From Marinifilum breve (GTDB lineage Bacteria > Bacteroidota > Bacteroidia > Bacteroidales > Marinifilaceae): a stretch of 64,000 nt of DNA. Where the stretch lies: positions 186,001 to 250,000 of the forward strand of contig NZ_QFLI01000005.1 of NCBI RefSeq assembly GCF_003202155.1, in the 5' to 3' direction. Under the pieces are notes generated by a model, which saw only the letters and a list, made by a program, of their open reading frames with translations, was not told the origin of the DNA and made no database searches. The translations under genes and the position numbers were made by a program. Shown here piece after piece: positions 1 through 9,574 of the stretch; within the stretch, counting starts at the first letter, position 1, and each line of letters opens with the position of its first letter.

Positions 1-1
1 C

Positions 2-244
2 GAAGAGTATGGCAAACCTCATCCTCAAATTTTCATTTCAACCGCAAAAATGCTTGGTGTAAATCCAAGTGAATGTTTGGTATTTGAAGATTCCTTAAAT
101 GGTGTGATATCAGCTCTAGCTGCGAATATGAAGTGTTTTGCTATCCCCGAATCAGGAGCATTGAATTTGAAAAAATTCATTATCGCAAATAAAACTTTGG
201 GCAGTCTAAATGATTTTAAAATCACCGATTTAGAGAGTTTATAA
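2..244 (+). CDS. HAD-superfamily hydrolase, C-terminal part (start lies outside the window)
   Basis: The frame is open from base 2, so the 80 residues seen are the tail of a longer gene. The stretch KPHP carries the conserved lysine of HAD motif III, and FEDSLNGV about 30 residues later is motif IV, whose acidic pair binds the catalytic Mg2+. This form of motif IV is typical of the beta-phosphoglucomutase-like subgroup (small sugar-phosphate phosphatases or phosphomutases). The substrate cannot be told because the nucleophile DxD motif and the cap domain are missing. Its last 23 bases overlap the end of aroK on the other strand. Confidence 0.85.
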   Translation, partial: EEYGKPHPQIFISTAKMLGVNPSECLVFEDSLNGVISALAANMKCFAIPESGALNLKKFIIANKTLGSLNDFKITDLESL

Positions 245-743
245 TTGGATCCAGGATTTGGATGAAATCTTCCAACTCCAAATCACCGGTAACAATTTTA
301 TGCTTTGCTTGCTCGTAAAAAGGTTTTCTGAAATTAAGATGGTTCTGAATGTATTCCAACATCTCTTCTTGAGAAAAGTTTTTTACAAGAGGGCGCTCTG
401 TTTTTGAACTTGTAATTCGATCGCGCAATAACTCAGGAGTTCCCTCGATATAAAGTGTATCTCCCAAAGAATTCATCTCTTGCATATTATTATTGAAACA
501 AGGAGCTCCTCCTCCTGTTGCGATAATCACATTGTCAATATCAACAATAGATTGCAAAGCACTTTTTTCTCTTTCTCGAAACCCTTCCTCATTGTATTTG
601 GCAAATATTTCAGGAATCATCATTCCTTCACGTTCTTCAATGTGGGTATCTAAATCAAGAAAACGAAGCCCATAATGATTGGCTATCATTTTACCCCAAC
701 GCGATTTTCCACTCCCCATATATCCTACTAAAAATATTCGCAT
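222..743 (-). CDS. aroK: Shikimate kinase
   Basis: Phosphorylates shikimate with ATP to shikimate 3-phosphate, step five of the chorismate pathway, in the cytosol. The 173-residue protein has the family's usual length. Visible are the Walker A loop GYMGSGKS (residues 7-14), the shikimate-binding acidic motif DLDTHIE (30-36), the substrate arginine in EGFREREK (around 58), the GGGAP Walker B-like loop (77-81) and a lid with TERPL. It lies downstream of parC, but a terminator (750-778) separates the two, so it probably has its own promoter or depends on read-through. Tail-to-tail overlap of 23 bp with the HAD gene. Confidence 0.95.
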   Translation of the reverse strand: MRIFLVGYMGSGKSRWGKMIANHYGLRFLDLDTHIEEREGMMIPEIFAKYNEEGFREREKSALQSIVDIDNVIIATGGGAPCFNNNMQEMNSLGDTLYIEGTPELLRDRITSSKTERPLVKNFSQEEMLEYIQNHLNFRKPFYEQAKHKIVTGDLELEDFIQILDPIINSLNR

Positions 744-749
744 AACAAT

Positions 750-778
750 AAGAAAAAACAGGTGCCTGAGACACCTGT
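750..778 (-). terminator. Rho-independent terminator after parC
   Basis: On the minus strand a 7-bp stem (ACAGGTG with CACCTGT, 7-nt loop) is followed by a run TTTTTTCTT. It begins a few bases after the parC stop and ends just before the aroK start, so it should end the parE-parC transcript. Confidence 0.8.
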
Positions 779-782
779 ATTA

Positions 783-3398
783 TTACATATTCAATTCAAT
801 TTGATTTTTATCGTCTTCGGTTGTTACCTCATCAACTGCTTCACTTTCCAAATCTTCTGTAATTTCATTCTCCCTTGGAAGTGGTTCTATTTCTTCAATC
901 TCGGCAATTTCGTAGATACTTAATCGTTTTCCTCGTGCCTTGTATGATTTAACTCCAATAAACTCCTCTCCTTCTATAATTTCATTTGGTCTATCTTCAT
1001 TTTTACCTCCAAACGAAATCTCGAACCTAGGATGTTTTTCATCGGTAAGAATCAACAGTTTGTTCTCTGGATTATCGCCCACAAACCCCGTTGGCTTGCC
1101 ATTTCCTTCCATGGTGAATCGCTTCAGGTACCAATATTCCTGATCTGCATCGTAGAATACAGCTGACCACACCTTCTCTGCATCAAATTTTTCAATAATA
1201 CTGATCTTATCCGAATAATGATTGCTCAAATCGAAGCTGGTAAAATGGAAAGTAGAAGGCCTGCTCACCACAAGAATTCTATCGTCTCCCATAAATTCTC
1301 CCAAGAAATCACCTCGCTGATCGGTATTCAGACGCAAGACATCCGGATCGAACCAGATTTTACGACCACCCAATGTAGAAACACCTTCATGCTTCAAAGT
1401 AATCTTGTGTACATCGTTTCTGGAAAGAATATTTCCCATTGATGCACGTCCTTTAACAGCCAATTCTGCAAAATCAAACTCAAAGTTTAATTTCTTCAAT
1501 CTTGGTTTTGGCTTCAATACTACTCTAATAATTTCTGCTTCCCCATTAGGATTAGCCGTGAAATAAAGAATTCTCGAACCTGTTGTTCCTTTGGTCAAAT
1601 CATACTCTTTATCTCGAGTAATACTGGTTACCGAGAATCGCTTCACATAGCAAATTCCACCACGTCCATCACGATAGGCTACATTGTAGATGGTTCTCTT
1701 ATCGTTCTTACGGAAAACAGCAATATGCAAGATATTCTTACCTATAAATGATTTATCAGAAACTTTGGTTACAAAGTAAGTTCCATCTTTTCTGAAAATA
1801 ATCACATCATCAATATCCGAACACTCGCATACATATTCATCTTTCTTCAAGCTGGTTCCCATGAAACCATCTTCGCGATTGATGTATAATTTTTGATTTG
1901 CCACAACCACCTTGGTTGCCACAATATTCTCGAAACTTCTGATTTCAGTTTTTCTCTCTTTTCCTTTGCCATATTTCTTTTTAATGGCTTGGAAATATCG
2001 AATTGTGAAAGGTATAATATTGGCGATATGGACTTTAATTTCCTCAATCTCATCCTCGATTGATTGTATATAGTCCTTCGCTTTATCGATATCAAATTTC
2101 GAGATACGTTTGATTTTAATCTCTGTTAATCGAACAATATCGTCTTCGGTTACCGCTCGCATTAAATGCTGCGTATGTGGCTTCAAACCTTCATCAATGG
2201 TAGAAAGAACCGATTCCCAGGTTTCACATTCCTCAATATCACGATAGATTCTATTTTCGATAAAGATTCTTTCCAAAGATGCATAGTGCCAAGCTTCTTC
2301 CAATTCATTCTTACGAATTTCAAGCTCTAATTTCAGTAAAGCAACGGTATTATCAGCCGATCTCCTAAGAATTTCTGATACTCCAATAAACTTTGGTGTA
2401 TCATCTTCAATAATACAGGCATTTGGTGATATTGATGTTTCACAATCGGTAAATGCATACAGTGCATCAATGGTTTTATCTGAAGAAATACCATTTGCCA
2501 GGTGAATTAGAATTTCAACATCAGCAGCTGTATTATCATCAATCTTCTTGATCTTGATTTTCCCCTTATCGTTTGCCTTAATAATTGAATCAATCAAGCT
2601 CGAAGTAGTCTTGCCAAAAGGAATTTCAGAAATCTTTAAAGTCTTGTTATCAACCTTCTCAATTCTTGCACGAACTTTAACTGCTCCCCCTCTTAATCCA
2701 TCGTTATAACGACTAACCTCAACCATTCCGGCAGTAGGGAAATCAGGATATAGCACGAATTCCTCTTCTTTCAGATAAGCAATACAAGCATCAATTAACT
2801 CGTTAAAGTTATGTGGTAATATTTTTGAAGCCAATCCAACCGCAATCCCCTCTACTCCTTGAGCCAGCAATAATGGGAATTTTACAGGAAGCGTAATTGG
2901 TTCCTTATTTCTACCATCGTAAGAAAGTTTCCAATTGGTAGTTTTCGGGTTGAACAAAACCTCCAAGGCAAACTTCGATAAACGCGCCTCAATATAACGA
3001 GGAGCTGCAGAAGAATCACCCGTAAGTATATTTCCCCAGTTTCCCTGAGTATCGATCAACAAATCCTTTTGTCCCAATTGCACCAAGGCGTCACCAATAG
3101 ATGCATCACCATGAGGGTGATACTGCATGGTGTTACCAATAATGTTCGCAACCTTATTGTAACGCCCATCATCCAATTGTTTCATAGCATGCAAAATCCT
3201 ACGCTGAACAGGCTTTAATCCATCGTTCACATAAGGTACTGCACGTTCCAAAATTACATATGATGCATAATCCAGAAACCAATCCTGATACATACCAGAA
3301 AGGTAAGTAACATTTCTCATGGCTTCTGATTGGGCACCGTTCACTTCGTTGTCCAACTCCTCCGGGTTCTCCATATCTTGTCTCTCTTCGCTACTCAT
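783..3398 (-). CDS. parC: DNA topoisomerase IV subunit A (ParC)
   Basis: Breakage-reunion subunit of the type IIA topoisomerase that decatenates sister chromosomes. The winged-helix/tower core shows HPHGD (94-98) and the catalytic tyrosine in APRYIE (Tyr135), which forms the covalent bond to DNA. A coiled-coil stretch (about 400-480) and a beta-pinwheel-like C-terminal region follow, then a very acidic tail. At 871 residues it is longer than proteobacterial ParC but in the range seen in Bacteroidota. It follows parE by 57 bp on the same strand. The partner being ParE-like rather than a longer GyrB supports Topo IV over gyrase. Confidence 0.93.
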   Translation of the reverse strand: MSSEERQDMENPEELDNEVNGAQSEAMRNVTYLSGMYQDWFLDYASYVILERAVPYVNDGLKPVQRRILHAMKQLDDGRYNKVANIIGNTMQYHPHGDASIGDALVQLGQKDLLIDTQGNWGNILTGDSSAAPRYIEARLSKFALEVLFNPKTTNWKLSYDGRNKEPITLPVKFPLLLAQGVEGIAVGLASKILPHNFNELIDACIAYLKEEEFVLYPDFPTAGMVEVSRYNDGLRGGAVKVRARIEKVDNKTLKISEIPFGKTTSSLIDSIIKANDKGKIKIKKIDDNTAADVEILIHLANGISSDKTIDALYAFTDCETSISPNACIIEDDTPKFIGVSEILRRSADNTVALLKLELEIRKNELEEAWHYASLERIFIENRIYRDIEECETWESVLSTIDEGLKPHTQHLMRAVTEDDIVRLTEIKIKRISKFDIDKAKDYIQSIEDEIEEIKVHIANIIPFTIRYFQAIKKKYGKGKERKTEIRSFENIVATKVVVANQKLYINREDGFMGTSLKKDEYVCECSDIDDVIIFRKDGTYFVTKVSDKSFIGKNILHIAVFRKNDKRTIYNVAYRDGRGGICYVKRFSVTSITRDKEYDLTKGTTGSRILYFTANPNGEAEIIRVVLKPKPRLKKLNFEFDFAELAVKGRASMGNILSRNDVHKITLKHEGVSTLGGRKIWFDPDVLRLNTDQRGDFLGEFMGDDRILVVSRPSTFHFTSFDLSNHYSDKISIIEKFDAEKVWSAVFYDADQEYWYLKRFTMEGNGKPTGFVGDNPENKLLILTDEKHPRFEISFGGKNEDRPNEIIEGEEFIGVKSYKARGKRLSIYEIAEIEEIEPLPRENEITEDLESEAVDEVTTEDDKNQIELNM

Positions 3399-3455
3399 AG
3401 AGATTTTTGGGTTTAATGGTTTTTATTCGATTTACTGATTGTGGGTTTTTAATCC

Positions 3456-5288
3456 TTACAACTCATCTTTTTCAACATACAAGTTGTCGATAATAAACTC
3501 CTGTCGTTTTGGTGTATTCTTACCCATGTAGAATTCCAACATTCCTGAAACTGAATCATCTTTTTTCATCACGACCGGATCTAATCTGATGTCTTTTCCA
3601 ATAAAATTTTTGAATTCGTCAGGGGAAATCTCACCCAATCCCTTAAATCGCGTAATTTCGGGTTTTGCTCCCAAACGTTTAATTGCCTTCTCTCTTTCCT
3701 CATCAGAGTAGCAATAGAAAGTTTTTCTCTTATTTCTAACCCTGAATAAAGGTGTTTGTAAAATGTAAAGATGTCCTCCTCTTACCAAATCTGGGAAGAA
3801 CTGAAGGAAGAAGGTAATCAACAGCAACCTAATGTGCATACCATCCACATCGGCATCCGTTGCAATAATTACGTTGTTATAACGCAAGCCTTCCATTCCA
3901 TCTTCAATATTTAAGGCTGCTTGTAGTAAGTTAAATTCCTCGTTCTCGTAAACAATTTTTTTGGTCAGTCCATAGGTATTAAGCGGCTTCCCTTTCAAGC
4001 TAAATACAGCCTGTGTGTTTACATTTCTCGATTTTGTAATCGATCCACTTGCCGAATCACCCTCGGTAATAAAAATTGAGGTTTCTGATTTTGATTCGTG
4101 CTTTGAATTAAAGTGGACTCTACAGTCGCGCAACTTTCGGTTGTGAAGGCTTGCCTTCTTTGCTCTTTCCTTTGCAATTTTCTTGATTCCTGAAATCGCT
4201 TTACGCTCTTTCTCGTTTTCAAGAATCTTTTTATGCAAGATGTCTGCAACCTCTGGATTTTTGTGCAAATAGTTATCCAAATTCGAAGTCACAAAATCCA
4301 TAATGAAATTACGAACCGATGGCCCATTTGGACCAATATCTTTAGATCCTAGTTTGGTTTTGGTTTGCGATTCGAAAACCGGTTCCTCAACTTTCACACT
4401 AATTGCTGCAATTATTGAAGTTCTGATATCCGATGTATCGAAATCTTTCTTGTAAAAATCGCGTACCGTTTTTACAACTGCTTCACGAAATGCTGCAAGG
4501 TGTGTTCCTCCCTGTGTTGTATGCTGTCCGTTTACAAACGAATAATACTCCTCACCATATTGTCTGCCATGTGTAAGTGCAATTTCAATATCATCCCCTT
4601 TCATGTGGACAATATCATATAAGCCTTCAGAATTCATATTCTCATTCAGCAAATCCAATAATCCATTTCTGGATAAAAATCGCTGACCGTTAAAATAGAT
4701 CGAAAGACCTGCATTCAGATACACATAGTTCTTTAGCATGGTTTCGATGTACTCCGAAATAAATCTGTAGTTCGCAAACATCTCCTCATCGGGATGGAAG
4801 GTAATCTTAACCCCATTCTTTTCTTCCGATGGCTGAATTTCTTCCTCCGCTAAAAGAACACCTCGCGAAAATTGGGCTTTTTTTACTTCTCCCTCTCGAA
4901 AAGATTCAATAATGAATTCATCCGACAAAGCATTTACGGCTTTAATACCTACACCATTCAATCCAACCGACTTTTTAAAGGCTTTTGAATCGTATTTGGC
5001 CCCGGTATTCATCTTAGAAGTTACATCGATCACCTTTCCCAATGGTATCCCTCGCCCATAATCACGAACGGTAACTTTACGATCGGTAATGGTAACCTCT
5101 ATTGATTTACCAATACCCATTGCAAATTCGTCAATGGAGTTATCAATTACTTCTTTTAATAAAATGTAGATACCATCATCATGGGAAGAACCATCGCCTA
5201 ATTTCCCGATATACATCCCGGGACGTTTACGGATATGTTCTTTCCAGTCGAGTGTACGTATTGAGTCTTCAGAATATTTTGCAGTCAT
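3456..5288 (-). CDS. parE: DNA topoisomerase IV subunit B (ParE)
   Basis: ATPase subunit of topoisomerase IV. The GHKL ATP-binding fold has EVIDNSIDE (46-54) with the Mg-binding Asn, the DYGRGIP motif, and the [12 protein letters not shown] transducer region. The TOPRIM domain shows ITEGDSASG and DADVDG, the metal-binding residues used with ParC Tyr135 for DNA cleavage. At 610 residues it lacks the roughly 170-residue insert of many GyrB proteins, which agrees with ParE. First gene of a parE-parC operon; a consensus -7 promoter element lies 19-26 bases upstream. Confidence 0.94.
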   Translation of the reverse strand: MTAKYSEDSIRTLDWKEHIRKRPGMYIGKLGDGSSHDDGIYILLKEVIDNSIDEFAMGIGKSIEVTITDRKVTVRDYGRGIPLGKVIDVTSKMNTGAKYDSKAFKKSVGLNGVGIKAVNALSDEFIIESFREGEVKKAQFSRGVLLAEEEIQPSEEKNGVKITFHPDEEMFANYRFISEYIETMLKNYVYLNAGLSIYFNGQRFLSRNGLLDLLNENMNSEGLYDIVHMKGDDIEIALTHGRQYGEEYYSFVNGQHTTQGGTHLAAFREAVVKTVRDFYKKDFDTSDIRTSIIAAISVKVEEPVFESQTKTKLGSKDIGPNGPSVRNFIMDFVTSNLDNYLHKNPEVADILHKKILENEKERKAISGIKKIAKERAKKASLHNRKLRDCRVHFNSKHESKSETSIFITEGDSASGSITKSRNVNTQAVFSLKGKPLNTYGLTKKIVYENEEFNLLQAALNIEDGMEGLRYNNVIIATDADVDGMHIRLLLITFFLQFFPDLVRGGHLYILQTPLFRVRNKRKTFYCYSDEEREKAIKRLGAKPEITRFKGLGEISPDEFKNFIGKDIRLDPVVMKKDDSVSGMLEFYMGKNTPKRQEFIIDNLYVEKDEL

Positions 5289-5306
5289 GAAAATTTCGCG
5301 TTTTTA

Positions 5307-5314
5307 CAAATATA
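5307..5314 (-). promoter_or_regulatory. Bacteroidota -7 promoter element for parE
   Basis: Read on the minus strand this is TATATTTG, an exact match to TAnnTTTG, the -7 box used by the Bacteroidota primary sigma factor. It sits 19 bases before the parE ATG. No clear -33 TTTG is seen at 19-21 bp spacing. Confidence 0.6.
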
Positions 5315-5667
5315 GCTAAAAGAACGATTCCTAAGAAAGTAGTTTATCAACAGGCTGTTAAAAGGCTTTAAAAATAAGCATTTCAGAAAAGACAACTAAA
5401 AACTTATATCTCTAAAAATCAATTCAAATGATTTTCAAAATAAAATTCATTCCAAATTAAGACAACACTTAATTTTTAAAAAAATCACCCTTAAAACTTA
5501 ACCATAATCTAAGAAATCATGAAATTCCATGTCTAAAAGGGATATCAAATCAACAGAACACAAATTGATAAATTTGAGTAAATATAATCTGCTTTGAAAT
5601 GCCATTTTTTTATTTTACGCTCCAAATTCTTCCTGCAGAGAAAGCTTTTTTAAGGGGAGACAAGTGT
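5315..5667. other. Gene-free AT-rich stretch upstream of parE
   Basis: No coding frame, RNA gene or clear repeat is visible. It contains one DnaA-box-like 9-mer, TTATCAACA (5344-5352), one mismatch from the consensus. A single such site is expected by chance in AT-rich DNA. The tandem array begins at its right edge. Confidence 0.5.
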
Positions 5668-6280
5668 TCGCTGGCTTTCTGAGTGTAAATTTTATTGTGT
5701 TTTTTCTAAATCTGAGTTTCTGAGCCGATTTACAAGGCATTTTCATTTTATCTGGCCTTCTCAAAGTCTTTCTGCTTGAAAAATGGAGTAAACTGTCTTT
5801 CGGAGAATCTTTTTGCTTGAAATTTTGAGAATCTCAATTTCTCACTTCCTTTTTCCAATGAAAAATTCATTTCTCTGGATTTCTCACTCTTTTTCCGAGT
5901 AAAAATGAAAAAATCTGACTTTCTGAAAGGAATTTTAATTTGAATTTTCCAGATCGGAATTTCTCACTCCTGTTTTCCATGTAAATTTCAATTCTCCAGC
6001 TTGTTTTACTCCTTTTTTACAATGAAAATTGACTGATCTGAGTTTCTAAGGGTATTTCAAAGCGAAATTTTAAAAATCCAGCCTTCACAGTCCAATTTCA
6101 AGTGTAAATTTGATTTCTCTGGCTTTCTCAGCGCTTTTTACAATGAAAATGGTGTGATCTGAGTTTCTGAGAGATTTTTCACAGTGGAATTTTAAAAATC
6201 CAGCTTTCTCAGGTTTATTTTAATTGTAAGTTTTGCTTCTCTGAATTTCTTAGCCCTTTTTAGAGCAAGAAAAAATCAGA
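5668..6280. repeat. Degenerate ~41-bp tandem array with a ~121-bp higher-order period
   Basis: About 15 units of 38-44 bp follow each other. Each opens with a TCTnnnnTTTCTnAG-like block, has a T-rich middle and ends in a GnAAATTT-like block. Unit starts by eye: 5668, 5711, 5751, 5794, 5832, 5872, 5914, 5954, 5993, 6037, 6077, 6116, 6158, 6199, 6238. In the right half the units recur in threes: 6037 resembles 6158 (TCTGAGTTTCT...TTTTAAAAA), 6077 resembles 6199 (TCCAGC.TTC...), and 6116 resembles 6238 (TCTCTG...TTTCT). This gives a superunit of about 121-123 bp. All frames are broken by stops. Strong T bias on the plus strand. It lies between parE (divergent) and the end of the PAP2 gene. Confidence 0.8.
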
Positions 6281-6312
6281 TTGTATTTGTAAAGAGTAAA
6301 TTTAAATCCTTT

Positions 6313-7005
6313 CTAAAACAAACCGTATTTTAATAGCTTTCTTACCACCAAACAAATGGTAACAATTTCGATAGAAGCTACTCCTAAAATTAACCAGGCT
6401 GCGGAATAAGTAAGAGATTGAATGTTTCGTCTACCCCGTGTTAATGGCCCTTTACGAGAGTTTGAGAACCACTTGGTTAAACGATAAACACCATAACCAA
6501 TGATCAGGCCTAAAATCATACCTCCAATGATATCACCAGGAAAATGAACTCCAAGATAGATACGGGTATAAACGACCAATAAAGACCAGGAAAATATGAA
6601 GAATGTGTATAATTTATTTCTAAACAGTAGAGATGTAAAAAGTGCAAATCCAAATGAATTCGTTGCATGAGAGGACACAAATCCATATCGACCACCTGTA
6701 TAACCACTAACCAAATTCACAACTCCTTTCAAACTAGGATCGTGACTTGGACGAAATCTTTCAAACACATTTTTGAATAGTTGAGTAGAAATCTGGTCAC
6801 ACAAAAATATTAATAAAAATGCACCTAAAATCCAGTAAATGGCTTCTTTTCCTTTCACTTTGTAAATCTGATACAAAAGCAAAAGGTACAATGGAATCCA
6901 AAATTCTTTTCGGGTAAAAAACATCATTACAACATCCCAAAACGGTGTATTATGGCTATTAAACCACATAAAAAGTTCTTTATCCAATTGAATTAAGGTA
7001 TCCAT
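6313..7005 (-). CDS. PAP2-family membrane phosphatase
   Basis: Integral membrane phosphatase of the PAP2 superfamily (undecaprenyl-pyrophosphate, phosphatidylglycerophosphate or lipid A phosphatases). The three signature motifs are in order: KNVFERFRP (KX6RP), SSHATN (in place of PSGH, keeping the catalytic His), and YTRIYLGVHFPGD (SRX5HX3D-like, with His and Asp). Five to six hydrophobic helices. It is 230 residues and the last gene of the hpt-adk-obg-PAP2 unit, 13 bp after obg. The lipid substrate cannot be read from sequence; recycling of undecaprenyl pyrophosphate is a plausible guess. Confidence 0.88.
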   Translation of the reverse strand: MDTLIQLDKELFMWFNSHNTPFWDVVMMFFTRKEFWIPLYLLLLYQIYKVKGKEAIYWILGAFLLIFLCDQISTQLFKNVFERFRPSHDPSLKGVVNLVSGYTGGRYGFVSSHATNSFGFALFTSLLFRNKLYTFFIFSWSLLVVYTRIYLGVHFPGDIIGGMILGLIIGYGVYRLTKWFSNSRKGPLTRGRRNIQSLTYSAAWLILGVASIEIVTICLVVRKLLKYGLF

Positions 7006-7018
7006 TCGCTAATTATTT

Positions 7019-8008
7019 TTATTCATTAATTGCTTTCCAAATCATGTCTTTCAACTCCATGATTCCCTTTTGAGCCACCGAAGATATAAAAACACAAGGA
7101 ACATCCGGCAAATCTTGTTTAATTTCGTCCATTAACTCCTCATCCAACATGTCTGATTTGGTGATTGCAAGTAATCTTTGCTTGTCCAATAATTCAGGGT
7201 TGAACTGTTTCAATTCATTCAGAAGAATCTTGTATTCCTTATGTATGTCATCACTGTCGGCAGCTACCATAAATAGCAAGACAGAATTTCGTTCGATGTG
7301 TCGTAAAAATCGTAAACCTAAGCCTCGACCTTCATGAGCTCCTTCAATAATTCCCGGAATATCGGCCATAACAAAAGAACGATCATCGCGATAAGCAACA
7401 ATTCCAAGATTAGGAACCAATGTAGTAAAGTGATATTCGGCAATTTTAGGTTTGGCCGCAGAAACAACTGATAGCAAAGTTGATTTACCAACACTTGGAA
7501 ATCCTACCAAACCAACATCAGCAAGAACTTTCAGTTCCAAAATAACCGATCTCTCAACTCTTTCTTCACCAGTTTGTGCATATCTTGGAGTTTGATTGGT
7601 AGAAGATCTGAAATGCCAGTTTCCTAATCCACCTCGTCCACCTTTTACAAGGATTTTCTCTTCTCCATCTTCGGTTACATCGAAAATAACCTCTCCGGTT
7701 TCTGCATCACGGGCAACAGTTCCCAATGGCACTTCAATCACCTTGTCTTCACCATCGAACCCCGTACTTCTACTTTGGCTACCCGATCCTCCGTCGCCAG
7801 CAAATACGTGACGACTAAATTTTAAGTGAATTAAAGTCCATAATTGTGCGTTTGCACGGATAATGATGTGACCTCCGCGACCACCATCACCACCATCAGG
7901 ACCTCCTTTCATCGTTAGTTTATCACGATGAAGGTGGGTTGAACCATTTCCTCCAGCTCCCGATCTACAAAAAATCTTTACGTAATCAACAAAATTAGAT
8001 CCTGACAT
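7019..8008 (-). CDS. obgE: Obg-family GTPase
   Basis: Essential ribosome-associated GTPase that acts in 50S assembly and the stringent response. The glycine-rich Obg fold takes residues 1-160 ([10 protein letters not shown] and similar). The G domain has G1 GFPSVGKST, switch [19 protein letters not shown]4 TKSD and G5 SSVA. It is 329 residues, the short form without the variable C-terminal TGS/OCT domain, as is usual in Bacteroidota. It lies 12 bp after adk and 13 bp before the PAP2 gene in the same operon. Confidence 0.96.
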   Translation of the reverse strand: MSGSNFVDYVKIFCRSGAGGNGSTHLHRDKLTMKGGPDGGDGGRGGHIIIRANAQLWTLIHLKFSRHVFAGDGGSGSQSRSTGFDGEDKVIEVPLGTVARDAETGEVIFDVTEDGEEKILVKGGRGGLGNWHFRSSTNQTPRYAQTGEERVERSVILELKVLADVGLVGFPSVGKSTLLSVVSAAKPKIAEYHFTTLVPNLGIVAYRDDRSFVMADIPGIIEGAHEGRGLGLRFLRHIERNSVLLFMVAADSDDIHKEYKILLNELKQFNPELLDKQRLLAITKSDMLDEELMDEIKQDLPDVPCVFISSVAQKGIMELKDMIWKAINE

Positions 8009-8020
8009 AGCTTTTCTTTT

Positions 8021-8626
8021 CTATCGTACTTCGGCAAATACAGGTGTAAGAGATAATTTCTCCCCAATTAGTTTTGAAATTCTATCCAAAACCTCATCCA
8101 TCGATCCCATTGCATCAACAGAGTAGTAAACACCTGATTTTTTATATTCTTCTGCGATTGGCGCAGTTACATCATCATAAATTCGCAAACGCTTTTCAAT
8201 TACTTCGCGTCCACTATCATCTGGTCGACCTGAAGTTTCGCCTCTTTTCAACAAACGTTGAATCAACTCCTCTTCGTCTACTTTTAGCTCGACCACAATA
8301 TCAACAATACTATCTCGCTTGGCAAGCATTTCTGCAAAAACAGGAACTTGACCTACATGACGAGGCATTCCATCATACACAAACCCCTTCGCTTCGCTAT
8401 TCGAGTCGATAAACTTCTCTACAATGCGATACGCCAACTTATCCGGAAAAAAGTTACCTCCATCAATTAGTCGCTTCGCTTCCAATCCTTCTGGTGTAGC
8501 TTTTTTAATCTCCTCCCTGCATACATCTCCAGTTGAAAGATGGATCAAGCCAAATCTATCTTGTATCAATTTAGATTGCGTGCCCTTCCCCGAACCTGGA
8601 GGTCCAAACAAAACAATATTCAACAT
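8021..8626 (-). CDS. adk: Adenylate kinase
   Basis: Interconverts ATP + AMP and 2 ADP, setting the adenylate energy charge. P-loop GPPGSGKGTQ (residues 8-17), AMP-binding region LSTGDVCREE, and the GMPRHVGQ core motif (usually GFPR). The LID is the short, zinc-free version around RGETSGRPDD. At 201 residues it is slightly longer than the usual ~190, owing to a C-terminal extension. It follows hpt by 3 bp and precedes obg by 12 bp; hpt-adk pairing fits purine salvage. Confidence 0.95.
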   Translation of the reverse strand: MLNIVLFGPPGSGKGTQSKLIQDRFGLIHLSTGDVCREEIKKATPEGLEAKRLIDGGNFFPDKLAYRIVEKFIDSNSEAKGFVYDGMPRHVGQVPVFAEMLAKRDSIVDIVVELKVDEEELIQRLLKRGETSGRPDDSGREVIEKRLRIYDDVTAPIAEEYKKSGVYYSVDAMGSMDEVLDRISKLIGEKLSLTPVFAEVR

Positions 8627-8629
8627 TAT

Positions 8630-9169
8630 TTAATCAATTACAGTGTAGATATCTGGTAGGTTTCTTCCAATTCCATCATAATCCAAACCTCTACCAACAA
8701 TAAAATCGTTAGGAATTTCCATTCCAACATAGTGTAATTTCACATCTCTGATTAATGCTTTTGGTTTGAACAACATTGTTGCTACCAACACTTCTTTTGC
8801 TTCGTAATCTTTGATCTGCTCTAAAGTATTAGAAATTGTGATTCCAGTATCCACAATATCTTCTAACAATACAACTGTACGATCTTTCAAGTCTTCGGTA
8901 AAACCCATTAATTTTTTCACTTTACCCGTTGTGCTTGTTCCCTCGTAAGATGACAAACGCATGAAAGTAATTTGTGCATTTTCAACAGTAATTTGCTTCA
9001 TCAAATCTGATGCAAACATGAATGAACCATTTAAAATACAAATGAACAAAGGATCTTTCCCAGCCAATTCTTTATTCATTTTTTCAGCCATTTGGGCAAT
9101 TACCTTATCAATATCCTCTGCTGGAATTGATACACGAAATTCTCGATCAAGAAGTTTTACAGTTTTCAT
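8630..9169 (-). CDS. hpt: Hypoxanthine phosphoribosyltransferase
   Basis: Salvages hypoxanthine (and usually guanine) with PRPP to IMP or GMP. The PRPP-binding loop VVLLEDIVDTGIT and the ILNGSFMFASDLM phosphate loop are clear, and the C-terminal IPNDFIVGRGLDYDG segment is the purine-specificity region of this family. 179 residues, the normal length. First gene of the operon hpt-adk-obg-PAP2. No exact TAnnTTTG promoter was seen just upstream; the 405-bp gap to purE must hold its promoter. Confidence 0.95.
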   Translation of the reverse strand: MKTVKLLDREFRVSIPAEDIDKVIAQMAEKMNKELAGKDPLFICILNGSFMFASDLMKQITVENAQITFMRLSSYEGTSTTGKVKKLMGFTEDLKDRTVVLLEDIVDTGITISNTLEQIKDYEAKEVLVATMLFKPKALIRDVKLHYVGMEIPNDFIVGRGLDYDGIGRNLPDIYTVID

Positions 9170-9574
9170 CTGTTTTTAATTTTCTTTAATTTGTCAGATG
9201 GAAGCCACAAGATTAAAATAATCATTGTTGTGTCCCCGATAGCTATCGGGTTAATGATTATTTAAATCATGTTTGTTTCATCAGTCTTTAATAATTTGTC
9301 TTAGTTGTCCGACTTCCCCTGTCAGAAATTTTCTGAGTTATCGGGCGTTTAAGGCAATGCCCTAAGCTATCGTTAATGTAATTTTATCTTTATTCTTTTC
9401 AGGAAATAAAAAATGTTTCAACTCCACATGGAACATACATATTTTTTTTTCATTTTTACGCTATAAAATTAGCGACGGATGCAGGTTCACATTTTGGGAT
9501 TAAAACAATTCCTGATTTTGCTGCAAAAGTACAATTTTTTGTCATTTTATTTATTAAATCCACGAAAAAACCAA
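9170..9574. other. Divergent intergenic region hpt/purE with short inverted repeats
   Basis: 405 bp without a gene. It holds a perfect 16-bp palindrome (9235-9250). About 90 bp further on there is a second patch with related words (TTATCGGGC, then GCTATCGTTAATG, about 9338-9377) in which GGGC and GCCC can pair. The similarity of the two patches (TATCGGG / GCTATCG, both near TTAATG) suggests remnants of a dispersed palindromic element. The promoters of both genes must lie here; none matches the -7 consensus exactly. Confidence 0.45.
9235..9250. repeat. Perfect 16-bp palindrome
   Basis: CCCGATAGCTATCGGG is fully self-complementary and GC-richer than its surroundings. It could be an operator for the divergent hpt/purE pair or part of a REP-like dispersed element. 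A single window cannot decide. Confidence 0.6.

Noticed and set aside
5289-6312. A replication origin or iteron array near parE
   Set aside because: Only one DnaA-box-like 9-mer (5344-5352) with a mismatch. No dnaA, dnaN or par genes and no other boxes. The array units have no 9-mer in common with DnaA sites.
9479-9574. A longer purE starting at 9479
   Set aside because: The extra 32 residues are not found in PurE proteins, whose first strand begins at MKAKVSII.
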